A stretch of DNA of 64,000 bases from PALSA-1003 sp963741315. GTDB taxonomy: Bacteria; Pseudomonadota; Gammaproteobacteria; Burkholderiales; Casimicrobiaceae. This document shows, one piece after another, positions 26,768 through 35,359 of the stretch (position 1 is its first letter; every line of letters starts with the position of its first letter). The stretch spans positions 248,001-312,000 of the forward strand of contig CAVUHK010000001.1 of assembly GCA_963741315.1 (NCBI GenBank). The letters are read 5' to 3'. The position numbers and the translations under genes are program-made. The notes under the pieces were generated by a model, which had not been told where the DNA came from, searched no databases, and worked only from the letters and a program-made list of their open reading frames with translations.

Positions 26768-26805
26768 ACCACCTTGTGCAGTCGTTGTCCATGACACAAG
26801 GTGGT
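26768..26805. promoter_or_regulatory. Inverted repeat, candidate operator between carH-like gene and gpx
   Basis: ACCACCTTGTG at 26768-26778 is repeated inverted and perfectly as CACAAGGTGGT at 26795-26805, with 16 bases between. It lies between the divergent start codons (26717 and 26851). A T5 run follows on the plus strand, so a terminator for a leftward-overlapping transcript cannot be excluded. Its position makes it the best operator candidate for the CarH-type repressor. Confidence 0.5.
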
Positions 26806-26850
26806 TTTTGGAAGTTTTGTCCAACCCCACATCCGCACCTTCCACCGCCC

Positions 26851-27426
26851 ATGCGATCCCTGATTCCGCTTCTCTTCGTCCTGTCCATCGGGGCGCCCCA
26901 CGCCTACGCGGCCGACGCCGAGTCGTGCCCAGCGGTACTGAACTACAGTTTCAGCAGGCTGCAGACGGGCAAGACAGAATCCCTATGCCAGTATCGCGGC
27001 AAGGTCCTGCTGATCGTCAACACCGCCAGTTACTGCGGTTACACGCATCAATTCGAAGGTCTCGAGGCGCTGTATCGCAAGTACAAGGATCGCGGGCTGG
27101 TCGTGCTTGGTTTTCCTACCAACGACTTTGGCGGACAGGAGCCGGGCACCAACGCCGAGATCGCCGAGTTCTGCCGTCTGACCTACGGTGTCGAGTTCCC
27201 GATGTTCGAAAAGTCGAGCATCAAGAACCTCCAGGGCAATCCACTTTTCGCCGAACTCGTCTCGCGCACGGGGAAGTCGCCGAGCTGGAATTTCCACAAG
27301 TTCGTGCTCGACCGCGACGGTAATCGCGTGGTCAGCTTCGGCTCGCGGGTCGAGCCGGACAATCGCGAGCTCGTCACGACGCTGGAGCGACTGCTGGCCG
27401 AAAAGCCTGTCCCGTCGAAGGGCTGA
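26851..27426 (+). CDS. Exported glutathione peroxidase family protein (Cys type)
   Basis: A 191-residue protein with signal peptide MRSLIPLLFVLSIGAPHAYA. The peroxidase catalytic tetrad is visible: Cys62 in NTASYCGYT, Gln96 in FGGQEPG, and Trp146-Asn147 in SWNFHKF. The active site uses Cys rather than selenocysteine. It reduces peroxides or lipid hydroperoxides in the periplasm, probably with thioredoxin-like donors. It is the first gene divergent from the CarH-type regulator, which fits a photo-oxidative stress role. No strong ribosome site is seen, so the start is chosen on the signal peptide. Confidence 0.88.
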   Translation: MRSLIPLLFVLSIGAPHAYAADAESCPAVLNYSFSRLQTGKTESLCQYRGKVLLIVNTASYCGYTHQFEGLEALYRKYKDRGLVVLGFPTNDFGGQEPGTNAEIAEFCRLTYGVEFPMFEKSSIKNLQGNPLFAELVSRTGKSPSWNFHKFVLDRDGNRVVSFGSRVEPDNRELVTTLERLLAEKPVPSKG

Positions 27427-27530
27427 TGCGAGCGTAGCCACTTTGCATCTGCGCCATGGATTGCGCCATCGTTCGCGGCGCACCCACCACCGAATTTCCA
27501 CACCGAACCGCAGGACCACAGGAGTTTTGT

Positions 27531-28346
27531 GTGAACGCTCCCGAGAAGCTGCCGTTACCTGACACTCAATCGATGGTCGATAGCAGGAAGCTCGCCATCG
27601 ACCGTGTCGGCATCAAGGGCCTGCGCTATCCGCTTGCGCTCGCTGGGCGCGAGGGCGCTATCCAGCACACCGTTGCCGAGTTTGCGATGGATGTGGGCCT
27701 TCCCCACGACGTCAAGGGCACGCACATGTCGCGCTTCGTGGAAATCCTCGAAGCCATGCGCGCGCCGATCGATCTGTCCGGATTTCGGCAGTTGCATCGC
27801 CGGATGCTGGACCACCTGGGCTCCCGCACCGGAAGCATCGAGATGCGCTTTCCTTATTTCATGCGCAAGACCGCGCCGGTATCGGGCGTGGAGAGCTTGC
27901 TCGACTACGGTGCCGCATGGATCGCGACGACTGCCGCTGACGGCCGTCATCGACTGATAATCGAGCTGCGCGCCCCGGTCACCAGCCTGTGCCCCTGCTC
28001 AAAGAAGATCTCGGACTACGGCGCACACAATCAACGTTCGCTGATTACGATGCGCGTCGAGGTGGATGACGGCGACCTCGGCCTGGATGAACTCGCCAGG
28101 GTGGCTGAAGACGAGGCGTCTTCAGAACTCTACGGGCTGCTCAAGCGTCCCGATGAAAAGTTCGTCACCGAACGCGCGTACGACAATCCGAAGTTCGTCG
28201 AGGACCTGGTGCGCGATATCGCACTGCGGCTGCGCGGCGACCCGAGGGTGGGACGATTCACCGTCGCCTCCGAGAACTTTGAATCCATCCACAACCATTC
28301 TGCGTATGCACAGATAAGCGGCATCGGAGCGGCACTGACGGACTAG
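27531..28346 (+). CDS. folE2: GTP cyclohydrolase I, type IB
   Basis: A 271-residue FolE2, converting GTP to 7,8-dihydroneopterin triphosphate (first step of folate and pterin synthesis). GTG 27531 follows an AGGAG at proper spacing. The family motifs are clear: GTHMSRFVEIL, the catalytic Cys region VTSLCPCSKKISDYGAHNQRS, and ENFESIHNHSAYA. FolE2 enzymes work with Mn/Fe and can replace zinc-dependent FolE. Neighbouring CarH-type light regulons often include folE or folE2, thought to supply pterin or folate for photolyase. No photolyase gene is visible in this window. Confidence 0.93.
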   Translation: MNAPEKLPLPDTQSMVDSRKLAIDRVGIKGLRYPLALAGREGAIQHTVAEFAMDVGLPHDVKGTHMSRFVEILEAMRAPIDLSGFRQLHRRMLDHLGSRTGSIEMRFPYFMRKTAPVSGVESLLDYGAAWIATTAADGRHRLIIELRAPVTSLCPCSKKISDYGAHNQRSLITMRVEVDDGDLGLDELARVAEDEASSELYGLLKRPDEKFVTERAYDNPKFVEDLVRDIALRLRGDPRVGRFTVASENFESIHNHSAYAQISGIGAALTD

Positions 28347-28440
28347 CGGTGCGTCCGGGCAGTAACGCAAAGGGCCTGTAGTCAAACCCAGCGGGGCTCA
28401 CGGCGCGACCGTTCCCTGCGCACCCCTGAAGGGGACATCG

Positions 28441-29721
28441 GTGCGCGTAGCAATCGTCGGTTCCGGCATCGCCGGCTTGGGCTGTGCCCGGCTCCTGCAG
28501 CGACAGGGCTGCCGCGTCACGCTGTTCGAGGCCAATGCTTACGCGGGAGGCCACACCCACACTGTCGACGTCACGCTCGAAGGCGTCACGGCACCGGTCG
28601 ACACCGGTTTCCTGGTCTACAACGAGCGCACCTATCCCAAGCTGATCGCCCTGTTTGCCGAACTCGGCGTCGAGACGGCGCCCAGCATCATGAGTTTTGC
28701 CGTGCGCGACGACCGCGACGGTGTCGAATGGGCTGGCACCGATCTGGCCGCGTTGTTCGCGCAACCCGGGAACCTGGCGCGGCCGGCGTTCCTGCGCATG
28801 CTCGCCGACATTCTGCGCTTCAATCGCGCGACGACGGCGTTGCAGGGCGCCGGCTGCATTCCGACGACGACGCTGGGTGCATTCCTGGAAGCCGGGCACT
28901 ACAGCGCTGCCTTTCGCGATTGGTACTTGCTGCCGATGGCCGCCGCGATCTGGTCGGTGCCGACGCGCTCAGTGCTCGACTTCCCTCTACCCAGCTTCGT
29001 TCAGTTCTGCCACCGGCATGGCCTGCTGCAGATCTTCGACCGCCCGCAGTGGCGCACGGTTGTCGGCGGAGCACGGACCTACGTGCGGCGCATCGTCGGG
29101 CAACTGCGTGATGTGCGCCTGTCGACGCCGGTACTGCGTGTGCGCCGCCATGCGCACCATGTCGAGGTCGACACCGCCGGCGCAACCGGCGAGCGCTTCG
29201 AGCAGGTGGTCTTCGCCTGCCACAGCGACCAGACGCGCGCGCTGCTCGCCGATGCCACGCCCATCGAAGCGCACTTGCTCGACAGCGTGCGCTACCAGTC
29301 CAATCGCGTGCTGCTGCACACCGATGCAGGCCTCATGCCACGGCGGCGCCGGGCGTGGTCGGCATGGAATTACCTCGCCGGCGACGTGCGCGGCGATTCG
29401 CCGGTGTGCGTAACGTACTGGATCAACAAGCTGCAACCACTGCCCTTTTCGACGCCGGTACTCGTGACGCTCAATCCGCACCTCGAGCCACAGCCCGGCA
29501 AGCTGATCGCCGAATTCGAATATTCGCATCCGATCGTCAAGACCGCCGCGGTCACGGCGCAGCAGCAGTTCGCGCAGCTCCAGGGCGAGCGGCGGACCTG
29601 GTACGCGGGCGCGTGGCTGGGACACGGATTTCACGAAGACGGGCTCGCGTCGGCACACGTGGTTGCGCAGGGCATTGGCGTGCGCGCGACGACCGCAGCG
29701 GCCGAACTGGCCGCCGCCTAG
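28441..29721 (+). CDS. FAD-dependent amine-oxidase-like oxidoreductase of the CFA cluster
   Basis: A 426-residue flavoprotein. The dinucleotide fold MRVAIVGSGIAGLGCARLL is at the very N-terminus, with the FAD-ribose acidic residue in VTLFEANAYAGGHTHT. GTG 28441 has AGGGGA upstream. Orthologous genes are found next to DUF1365 and CFA-synthase genes in light or singlet-oxygen regulons; in Rhodobacter a related flavoprotein (UfaD) acts in furan fatty acid synthesis. A membrane-lipid desaturase or oxidase role is inferred from that. The next gene starts six bases after the stop. Confidence 0.8.
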   Translation: MRVAIVGSGIAGLGCARLLQRQGCRVTLFEANAYAGGHTHTVDVTLEGVTAPVDTGFLVYNERTYPKLIALFAELGVETAPSIMSFAVRDDRDGVEWAGTDLAALFAQPGNLARPAFLRMLADILRFNRATTALQGAGCIPTTTLGAFLEAGHYSAAFRDWYLLPMAAAIWSVPTRSVLDFPLPSFVQFCHRHGLLQIFDRPQWRTVVGGARTYVRRIVGQLRDVRLSTPVLRVRRHAHHVEVDTAGATGERFEQVVFACHSDQTRALLADATPIEAHLLDSVRYQSNRVLLHTDAGLMPRRRRAWSAWNYLAGDVRGDSPVCVTYWINKLQPLPFSTPVLVTLNPHLEPQPGKLIAEFEYSHPIVKTAAVTAQQQFAQLQGERRTWYAGAWLGHGFHEDGLASAHVVAQGIGVRATTAAAELAAA

Positions 29722-29726
29722 CCCGC

Positions 29727-30503
29727 ATGGCGATCATGGCTCCCGCGTCACCCGGCGTCGTTCACGGCACCGTCATGCATCGGCGGCTGCGGCCGACGCG
29801 CAATCAATTCGCGTATGGCGCGTTTACGCTGGCGTTGCCGCTGTCGCGACTTGCCGAACTTCCGGCGCTGGGCATTGCGCTCAATCGCCGCGCGCTGGTG
29901 AGCTTTCACGAGCGCGACCACGGCGAGCGCGACGGCAGCGCGCTCCTGCCGTGGATCCGCAAGTTGCTGGCGACCGAAGGTATTGCCGGCGACGGCGAAA
30001 TCGTCCTCTATGCGTTCCCGCGCATGCTGGGCTACGTGTTCAACCCGGTCAGCTTCTGGGTCTGTCACGATCGCGAGAACAACGTACGCGCAGTGCTCTG
30101 CGAGGTCTGCAACACCTTCGGCGAGCAGCACAATTACCTCCTCGCGCATCCCGATGGACGCGCTCTGCGGTCCGGCGAGACACTGCGCGCGCGCAAGGTC
30201 TTCCACGTTTCACCGTTCTGCGAAGTCAAGGGCGACTACCGGTTTCGCTTCCACTTCTCGCCCGAGCGCTGGCTCGCGCGCATCGACTACGACGACGAGA
30301 CCGGCAATGCGCTGCTGGAGACGTCGGTCTCGGGCGCCGCCGTGCCGCTGTCGCGCGCGGCGGTACGCGGACTGCTGTGGCGCTATCGCTGGTTCACGCT
30401 CGGCGTGCTGCTGCGCATCCACTGGCAGGCAGCAAGACTGTGGCTCAAGCGCGTGCCGTATATCGCCAAACCTCAACCACCGTTGCAACGGACCACCCGA
30501 TGA
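29727..30503 (+). CDS. DUF1365 family protein
   Basis: A 258-residue conserved protein with characteristic segments VMHRRLRPTRNQFAYGAF, YVFNPVSFWVCHD, CEVCNTFGEQHNYLL and KVFHVSPFCEVKGDYRFRF. The biochemical function of DUF1365 is not established; it is nearly always adjacent to a FAD oxidoreductase and a CFA-synthase-like gene. ATG 29727 is used. The stop overlaps the CFA-like gene start by four bases (ATGA), so the genes are coupled. The C-terminus has a weakly hydrophobic basic stretch (WFTLGVLLRIHWQAARLWLK) that may bind membranes. Confidence 0.85.
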   Translation: MAIMAPASPGVVHGTVMHRRLRPTRNQFAYGAFTLALPLSRLAELPALGIALNRRALVSFHERDHGERDGSALLPWIRKLLATEGIAGDGEIVLYAFPRMLGYVFNPVSFWVCHDRENNVRAVLCEVCNTFGEQHNYLLAHPDGRALRSGETLRARKVFHVSPFCEVKGDYRFRFHFSPERWLARIDYDDETGNALLETSVSGAAVPLSRAAVRGLLWRYRWFTLGVLLRIHWQAARLWLKRVPYIAKPQPPLQRTTR

Positions 30504-31743
30504 CCGCTTTTCATCCTTCTTTCACCGCCGGCGCCCGCCATGCTCCTCTGCCCGCCACGGGCAGGCTATTCTTCGCGCTGCTCGAGCGCATGGACTACGG
30601 TGGGCTGATGCTGACGACGCCCGACGGCGTCACCCGCCGCTTCGGGCCCGGCGCCGCGCCCGGCGCGAACGCCGCCGTGCCGGCCGAAGCCGACCTGACC
30701 ATTCGCGACTGGAAACTTTGCCGCGATGTCGTCACCGGCGGCGATGTCGCGTTCGCCGAGGCGTACATGGACGGTCGTTGGGACACCAACGATCTCGACG
30801 CGCTGCTGACCGTGATCGCGTTCAACGAGCGCGCGCTGCAGCTCGCTTTCTACGGCCAGTGGTGGCGACAACTCGCGTTCCGGCTCAAGCACCTGCTGCG
30901 CAGCAATTCGCGACGACGCGCGCGCAAGAACATCGTGGCGCACTACGACCTCGGCAACGACTTCTACCAGCTCTGGCTCGACCCGACGATGAGCTATTCG
31001 TCGGCGCTGTTCGACGGCGATCACGCAGCGCTCGCTGTCCGACGCGCAGCAGGCGAAGTACGCTGCGGATCCTCGAGCAACTGCGCCTGCCGCCCGGCGC
31101 CCACGTGCTGGAGATCGGTTGCGGCTGGGGCGGCTTCGCCGAAGTCGCCGCACGGGCAGGGCACCGCGTGACCGCGGTGAGCCTGTCCGACGCGCAGACC
31201 GAATATGCGCGCGAGCGCATTGCCAAGGCCGGCCTGGCCGAGCGCGTCGAATTTCGGATTCAGGATTACCGCGACGTCTCCGGGCAGTTTGACGGCATCG
31301 CGTCGATCGAGATGTTCGAAGCGGTGGGCAAGCGCTATTGGCCGAGTTATTTCCAGTCGGTTCGCAGCGCGCTCAAGCCGGGAGCGCGCGCGGCGATCCA
31401 GACGATCACCATCGCCGACGCGCGATTCGAGCAATATCGTCAGACCAGCGACTTCATCCAGCAATACATCTTCCCGGGCGGCATGCTCGCGTCGCCCTCA
31501 CGCTTTGTCGACGAGGCGCGGGCGGTCGGACTCGGCGTTGACGCTGTCCGCCGATTTGGCCACGACTATGCGGAGACGCTGCGCCGCTGGCTGAGCGCGT
31601 TCGACCGCAATGTGGATACGGTGCGCGCGCAGGGCTTCAGCCCGAAATTCATCCGCTGCTGGCGCTTCTACCTTGCTTACTGCGCCGCCGGATTTGCCAG
31701 CGAGACGACCGATGTCGCGCAGTTCACGCTCGTCGCTGATTAG
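30500..31743 (+). CDS. Cyclopropane-fatty-acid-synthase-like methyltransferase with two frame breaks
   Basis: The CFA-synthase family methylates double bonds of phospholipid acyl chains using SAM. The N-terminal half (LFFALLERMDYGGLMLTTPDG; NIVAHYDLGNDFYQLWLDPT; MSYSSALFDGDHA) and the catalytic half (RLPPGAHVLEIGCGWGGFAE; ASIEMFEAVGKRYWP; QTSDFIQQYIFPGGMLAS) are both excellent. They lie in different frames. Between 31030 and 31064 the reading must pass A to B to C frame, reading SLSDAQQAKY in the middle, so two +1-type shifts occur within about 35 bases. Either this is an assembly error or the gene is broken. In Rhodobacter a related enzyme (UfaM) starts furan fatty acid synthesis. Confidence 0.78.
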
Positions 31744-32270
31744 CCTCGTGTTCGCAATCATGGCGGCGGCAAGCAACGCCGGACCGCCGGCGTCCGAGCT
31801 CGCGCCGGCTATCGCTGCGCAATTGCCGCAGCTCAAGGTGCAGGGCGGCGGCGAACTCACCTTCCTCGGCCTCTCGATCTACGACGCGCATCTCTATCGT
31901 CCCGGCAACGCGCGCGGCAGCTGGTCGCCCGACGAACCCTTCGCCCTGCAGCTTGTCTATCACCGCTCGCTCAAGGGTCCGCTGGTCGCCGCACGCAGCG
32001 TGGAGGAAATGGACAAGCAGGGCTCGTGCAATGCCGAGCAGCGAATGCGATGGGGAGAAATGCTGACCAAGATCCTGCCCGATGTCGACGCCGGAGATCG
32101 CCTGACCGGCGTCAACCTGCCCAGGCGCGGCGTGCAGTTCTATCGCAACGGCAAGCTCATCGGCAGCATCGACGACATTGCGTTTGCGCGGGCGTTCTTC
32201 GGCATTTGGCTGGATCCCTGCGACTTCGGAACCGGCGCTGCGCCAGCAGCTCCTGGGCATCACCCCTTGA
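31712..32270 (+). CDS. Chalcone-isomerase-like exported protein with a +1 frame break near its end
   Basis: The signal peptide MSRSSRSSLISLVFAIMAAASN is followed by a chalcone-isomerase-like (PF16036) domain: FLGLSIYDAHLYRPG, QLVYHRSLKGPLVAARSVEE and IDDIAFARAFFGIWLDP. After that the frame must shift by one base near 32217-32221. The other frame then reads TSEPALRQQLLGITP and stops at 32268-32270, the usual ending of this family. Unshifted, the frame runs into the MFS gene and mimics a fusion. The length 559 (not a multiple of three) fits one inserted base. It is periplasmic; its function in this cluster is unknown. It overlaps the preceding gene by 32 bases. Confidence 0.7.
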
Positions 32271-33565
32271 GCCCCGCGGCGGCGGCAGCGGCGCCCGCCC
32301 CGCCGCTGCCCGCGACAACGCTGGTCGCCTACGGCGTGTTCGGCATGCCGCTGGCGATGGCGGCACTGCCGTTGTACGTGCACCTGCCGAAATTCTATGG
32401 CGACCATCTCGGCGTCGACCTGACGCTGCTTGGCGTTATCCTGCTGGTGCTTCGGTTGGCCGACGGAATCGTCGATCCCGTGCTCGGTGCCGTCTCGGAC
32501 CGTACGGGTGCGCGCAAGCGCTGGATCGCATTGGCGGCACCCGTGCTCGCACTCGGTATGATCGCACTGTTCATGCCGCTGCCACACGCGCAGACACCGT
32601 TGCTGATCTGGCTTGCGCTGGCGCTGACGGTGATCTACTTCGCATTCAGCCTGGCGACAATCAATCACCAGGCGTGGGGCGCGGAACTTTCGCTCGACCC
32701 TGTCGAGCGCACGCGCATCACCGCTGTGCGCGAAGGCCTGGCGCTGTGCGGCGTGGTGATTGCCGCGGTGCTGCCGGCGTATCTCGGCGGCGGCGATGGT
32801 GGGCTCGGCCGCTTTGCGCTGTTCTTTGCGGCGTTCACGCTTTTGTGCGCGCTGATCACGCTGCTGGGTACGCCGCGTATTGTTCCTGCGGCGGAGCCGC
32901 GCGCACAGGTGATGCCGCTGCGAGAATTGATCGCGCGGCCGCTCGCCGATGCGCTGTTCCGCAAGCTGCTCGTCGTCTTCATGCTCAACGGCATCGCGGC
33001 GGCCATCCCGGCGACGCTGGTGCTGTTCTTCATCGCCGATGTGCTGGATGCCGAAGCGCGACAAGGCGTCTTCCTGGCACTGTATTTCATCGCCGGTGCC
33101 GCCGGGATGCCGCTCTGGGTCAAGCTCTCCGCGCGCATCGGCAAGCCTGGGGCGTGGCTCGCGGCCATGGGTGTCGCGATTGCCGCGTTCGTGTGGGCGT
33201 CGCGGCTGGGTGCCGGCGACACGACCGCGTTCGCGATCATTTGCGTGCTCTCCGGCGTCGCGCTGGGCGCCGATCTCGCCTTGCCGCCGTCGCTGCTTGC
33301 CGACGTCATCGGCCGGCCTGGCACCATGGCGGGCGCGGGCAGCTATTTCGGACTGTGGACGCTGGCGACCAAACTGAATCTGGCGCTTGCCGCCGGCATC
33401 GCGCTGCCATTGCTCGCGGCCCTCGGGTACCGGCCTGGCGGACGCGACGCGACGGCGCTGACGGCGCTGGCCATCGTCTACGCATTCGTGCCCTGCGTGC
33501 TGAAGCTGGGCGCGGGCGCGGCGTTGATGTGGTTCCGCAAATCGCAACAAAGGACCTTCCAATGA
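32267..33565 (+). CDS. MFS (GPH/MelB-like) transporter
   Basis: A 432-residue membrane protein with about 12 helices. The MFS_2-type signature LRLADGIVDPVLGAVSDRTGARKRW follows the first helices, and NHQAWGAELSLDP is typical of the MelB-like group. TTG 32267 overlaps the stop of the preceding gene (CCTTGA) and is the likely start. The Ala/Pro-rich N-terminus (PAAAAAAPAPPLP) is cytoplasmic. Orthologues recur in this CFA/DUF1365/SDR cluster, perhaps moving a lipid or glycoside across the inner membrane; the substrate is unknown. The stop overlaps the next gene by four bases (ATGA). Confidence 0.8.
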   Translation: MSPAAAAAAPAPPLPATTLVAYGVFGMPLAMAALPLYVHLPKFYGDHLGVDLTLLGVILLVLRLADGIVDPVLGAVSDRTGARKRWIALAAPVLALGMIALFMPLPHAQTPLLIWLALALTVIYFAFSLATINHQAWGAELSLDPVERTRITAVREGLALCGVVIAAVLPAYLGGGDGGLGRFALFFAAFTLLCALITLLGTPRIVPAAEPRAQVMPLRELIARPLADALFRKLLVVFMLNGIAAAIPATLVLFFIADVLDAEARQGVFLALYFIAGAAGMPLWVKLSARIGKPGAWLAAMGVAIAAFVWASRLGAGDTTAFAIICVLSGVALGADLALPPSLLADVIGRPGTMAGAGSYFGLWTLATKLNLALAAGIALPLLAALGYRPGGRDATALTALAIVYAFVPCVLKLGAGAALMWFRKSQQRTFQ

Positions 33566-34089
33566 CGCATTTCCTGAAACTGGCGCTGCTCGCGCTGGCC
33601 GTCGAAGCAATGGGTTGCACCACGATCAGCGTGACCGATTCGCGCACCGAAAAACCGGTGCTCGACGTCGCCCGGTATTTCAATGGCACGATCGACGGCT
33701 GGGGTATGTTCCAGAAGTCCTCCGGCGAGGTCGTCAAGCGCTTCTACGTTCGCATCGACGCGACCTGGGCCGGAAACGAGGGCACGCTCGACGAGCACTT
33801 CGAGTACGCTGATGGCAACCGGCAGCAACGGATCTGGAAGATCACGAAGGCCGGCGACCGCTACACTGCGACTGCGGGTGACGTGGTCGGCGTGGCGCAG
33901 GGCCAGGCGGCCGGGAACGCGCTCAATTGGCACTACGTGCTGGCACTGCCGCTCGACGACAAGGTGCTCAACGTGGACATGGACGACTGGATGTACCTGA
34001 TCGACGACCAGACACTACTCAACCGGACGACCATGTCGAAACTGGGCTTCAAGGTCGGCGAAGTCACGCTCGCGTTCAGGAAGCGCTGA
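33562..34089 (+). CDS. DUF3833 family lipoprotein
   Basis: A 175-residue protein with a short signal ending in a lipobox-like Cys (LALLALAVEAMGCTT). The mature part begins TDSRTEKPVLDVARYFNGTIDGWGMFQ and keeps the DUF3833 segments VKRFYVRIDATW, DEHFEYADG and WHYVLALPLDDKVLNVDMDDWMYL. The fold is probably lipocalin-like. It is a membrane-anchored periplasmic protein, invariably found with the CFA-like/DUF1365/SDR genes. No catalytic residues are recognised; a lipid-carrier role is only inferred. The AAAGGA ribosome site lies at the end of the MFS gene. Confidence 0.82.
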   Translation: MTHFLKLALLALAVEAMGCTTISVTDSRTEKPVLDVARYFNGTIDGWGMFQKSSGEVVKRFYVRIDATWAGNEGTLDEHFEYADGNRQQRIWKITKAGDRYTATAGDVVGVAQGQAAGNALNWHYVLALPLDDKVLNVDMDDWMYLIDDQTLLNRTTMSKLGFKVGEVTLAFRKR

Positions 34090-34091
34090 AG

Positions 34092-34865
34092 GTGGCGCTG
34101 AATCCGCCGCTGCCGCCGTGGCCGGATTGCCGCATCTGGGTGATCGGCGCGTCGACCGGCATTGGCGCGGCGACTGCGAAGGCGATGCTCGCCGCCGGCG
34201 CGCGCGTGGCACTTTCGGCGCGCAAGGCCGACCTGCTGGCCGAAGTCGCCGCGGGCAATGCGCGCGCCTTGATCGAACCACTCGACTACACCGAGAGCGC
34301 GCAGGTGGCCGCGGCATGGGAGCGCGTGCGCGCCGCCTGGGGCGGCATCGACCTGGTGCTCATCGTTGCCGGCTCGCACGCCGAAATCCGCGCCTGGGAA
34401 TTGACTGAAGCCAACGCCATGGCGCTGTTGAAGACCAATCTGCATGGAGTGATCGGGACGACAGCGACCGTGCTGCCGGCGCTGCTCGCGCAGGGTCATG
34501 GCGCGCTGGGCATCGTGGCGTCAGTGGCCGGCTATCGCGGCCTGCCCAAGGCGCTGATTTATGGCGCGTCGAAGGCCGCGCTGATCAACTTCACCGAAAC
34601 GCTCTATCTCGACCTGCACCCCAGGGGCTTTGGCGTCTACCTGATCAATCCCGGCTTCGTGCGCACGCCGCTCACCGACAAGAACGACTTTCAGATGCCG
34701 CACCTGATCAGCGCCGAAGAAGCCGCCGCTTCGCTGATCAAGGGCCTCGACGCGGGCGACTTCGAGATCGATTTTCCCAAGGCATTCACGCGGCAGCTCA
34801 AATTGCTGCGGCTGTTGCCTTACCGCTGGTACTTTGCGCTCATCCGCCGGTCGACCGGGCTGTGA
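34092..34865 (+). CDS. Short-chain dehydrogenase/reductase of the CFA cluster
   Basis: A 257-residue classical SDR starting at GTG 34092, two bases after the preceding stop. The cofactor motif is VIGASTGIGAATAKAML, the active-site pair YGASK, with NLHGVIGTTATVLPALL and VYLINPGFVRTPLTD around it. Substrate unknown. The gene overlaps the NTF2-like gene by four bases (GTGA). It is the SDR member of the light/singlet-oxygen lipid cluster and may reduce an oxidised acyl intermediate, which is an inference. Confidence 0.85.
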   Translation: MALNPPLPPWPDCRIWVIGASTGIGAATAKAMLAAGARVALSARKADLLAEVAAGNARALIEPLDYTESAQVAAAWERVRAAWGGIDLVLIVAGSHAEIRAWELTEANAMALLKTNLHGVIGTTATVLPALLAQGHGALGIVASVAGYRGLPKALIYGASKAALINFTETLYLDLHPRGFGVYLINPGFVRTPLTDKNDFQMPHLISAEEAAASLIKGLDAGDFEIDFPKAFTRQLKLLRLLPYRWYFALIRRSTGL

Positions 34866-35293
34866 ATACCACCGACGCCACGGCGCGCATCGTCGCGTTC
34901 TTCGAGCAACTCGCGCCCGCGGACGCGGAGCGCATCGGCGAGTTCTATGCGCCGGATGCGCATTTCCGGGATCCGTTCAACGACGTGCGCGGTACGGCCG
35001 AAATCGCGCGTGTATTCCGGCACATGTTCGACCAGCTCGCGGATTGCCGCTTCGTCATCTCCGAGACCGTGGTCGGCGACAACGGGGCGATGCTGGTATG
35101 GGATTTCACGTTTCGGATCCGCAGCTGGCAGCCGCAGGAGACGCAGAAAATACATGGCGCGACGCATGTACGCTTCGCCGCCGACGGCAAGGTTGCCTAC
35201 CATCGCGACTACTGGGACGCCGCGGGCGAGCTGTACGCGAAGCTGCCCGTCATCGGCCCGGTCATGCGGTTCCTGCAGCGCAAGCTGGCATGA
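34862..35293 (+). CDS. Nuclear transport factor 2 / SnoaL-like protein
   Basis: A 143-residue protein with the NTF2/SnoaL-like pattern: ARIVAFFEQLAPADAERIGE, FYAPDAHFRDPFNDVRG, VFRHMFDQLADCRFVI and WDFTFRIRSW. Such domains form a cone-shaped pocket for small hydrophobic molecules, sometimes with isomerase or hydrolase activity. GTG 34862 overlaps the SDR stop. It is the last gene of the coupled run from 28441. The specific role is unknown. Confidence 0.8.
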   Translation: MNTTDATARIVAFFEQLAPADAERIGEFYAPDAHFRDPFNDVRGTAEIARVFRHMFDQLADCRFVISETVVGDNGAMLVWDFTFRIRSWQPQETQKIHGATHVRFAADGKVAYHRDYWDAAGELYAKLPVIGPVMRFLQRKLA

Positions 35294-35318
35294 CACGCCT
35301 GTGCGCTGCGTGATGCTT

Positions 35319-35348
35319 TTGACACCGCCGCAGCGAATCGCCGATAAT
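35319..35348 (+). promoter_or_regulatory. Sigma70 promoter of tRNA-Met
   Basis: TTGACA at 35319-35324 (perfect -35) and GATAAT at 35343-35348 (-10) are separated by 18 bases. The expected transcription start near 35355 is a few bases before the mature tRNA 5' end at 35360. Confidence 0.75.
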
Positions 35349-35359
35349 GACGGCCCTTC

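Noticed and set aside
31724..33610. 628-residue open frame on the minus strand opposite the chalcone-isomerase/MFS genes
   Set aside because: Composition (Arg/Gln/His-rich, no motif) and perfect coincidence with real plus-strand membrane-protein genes mark it as a high-GC shadow frame.
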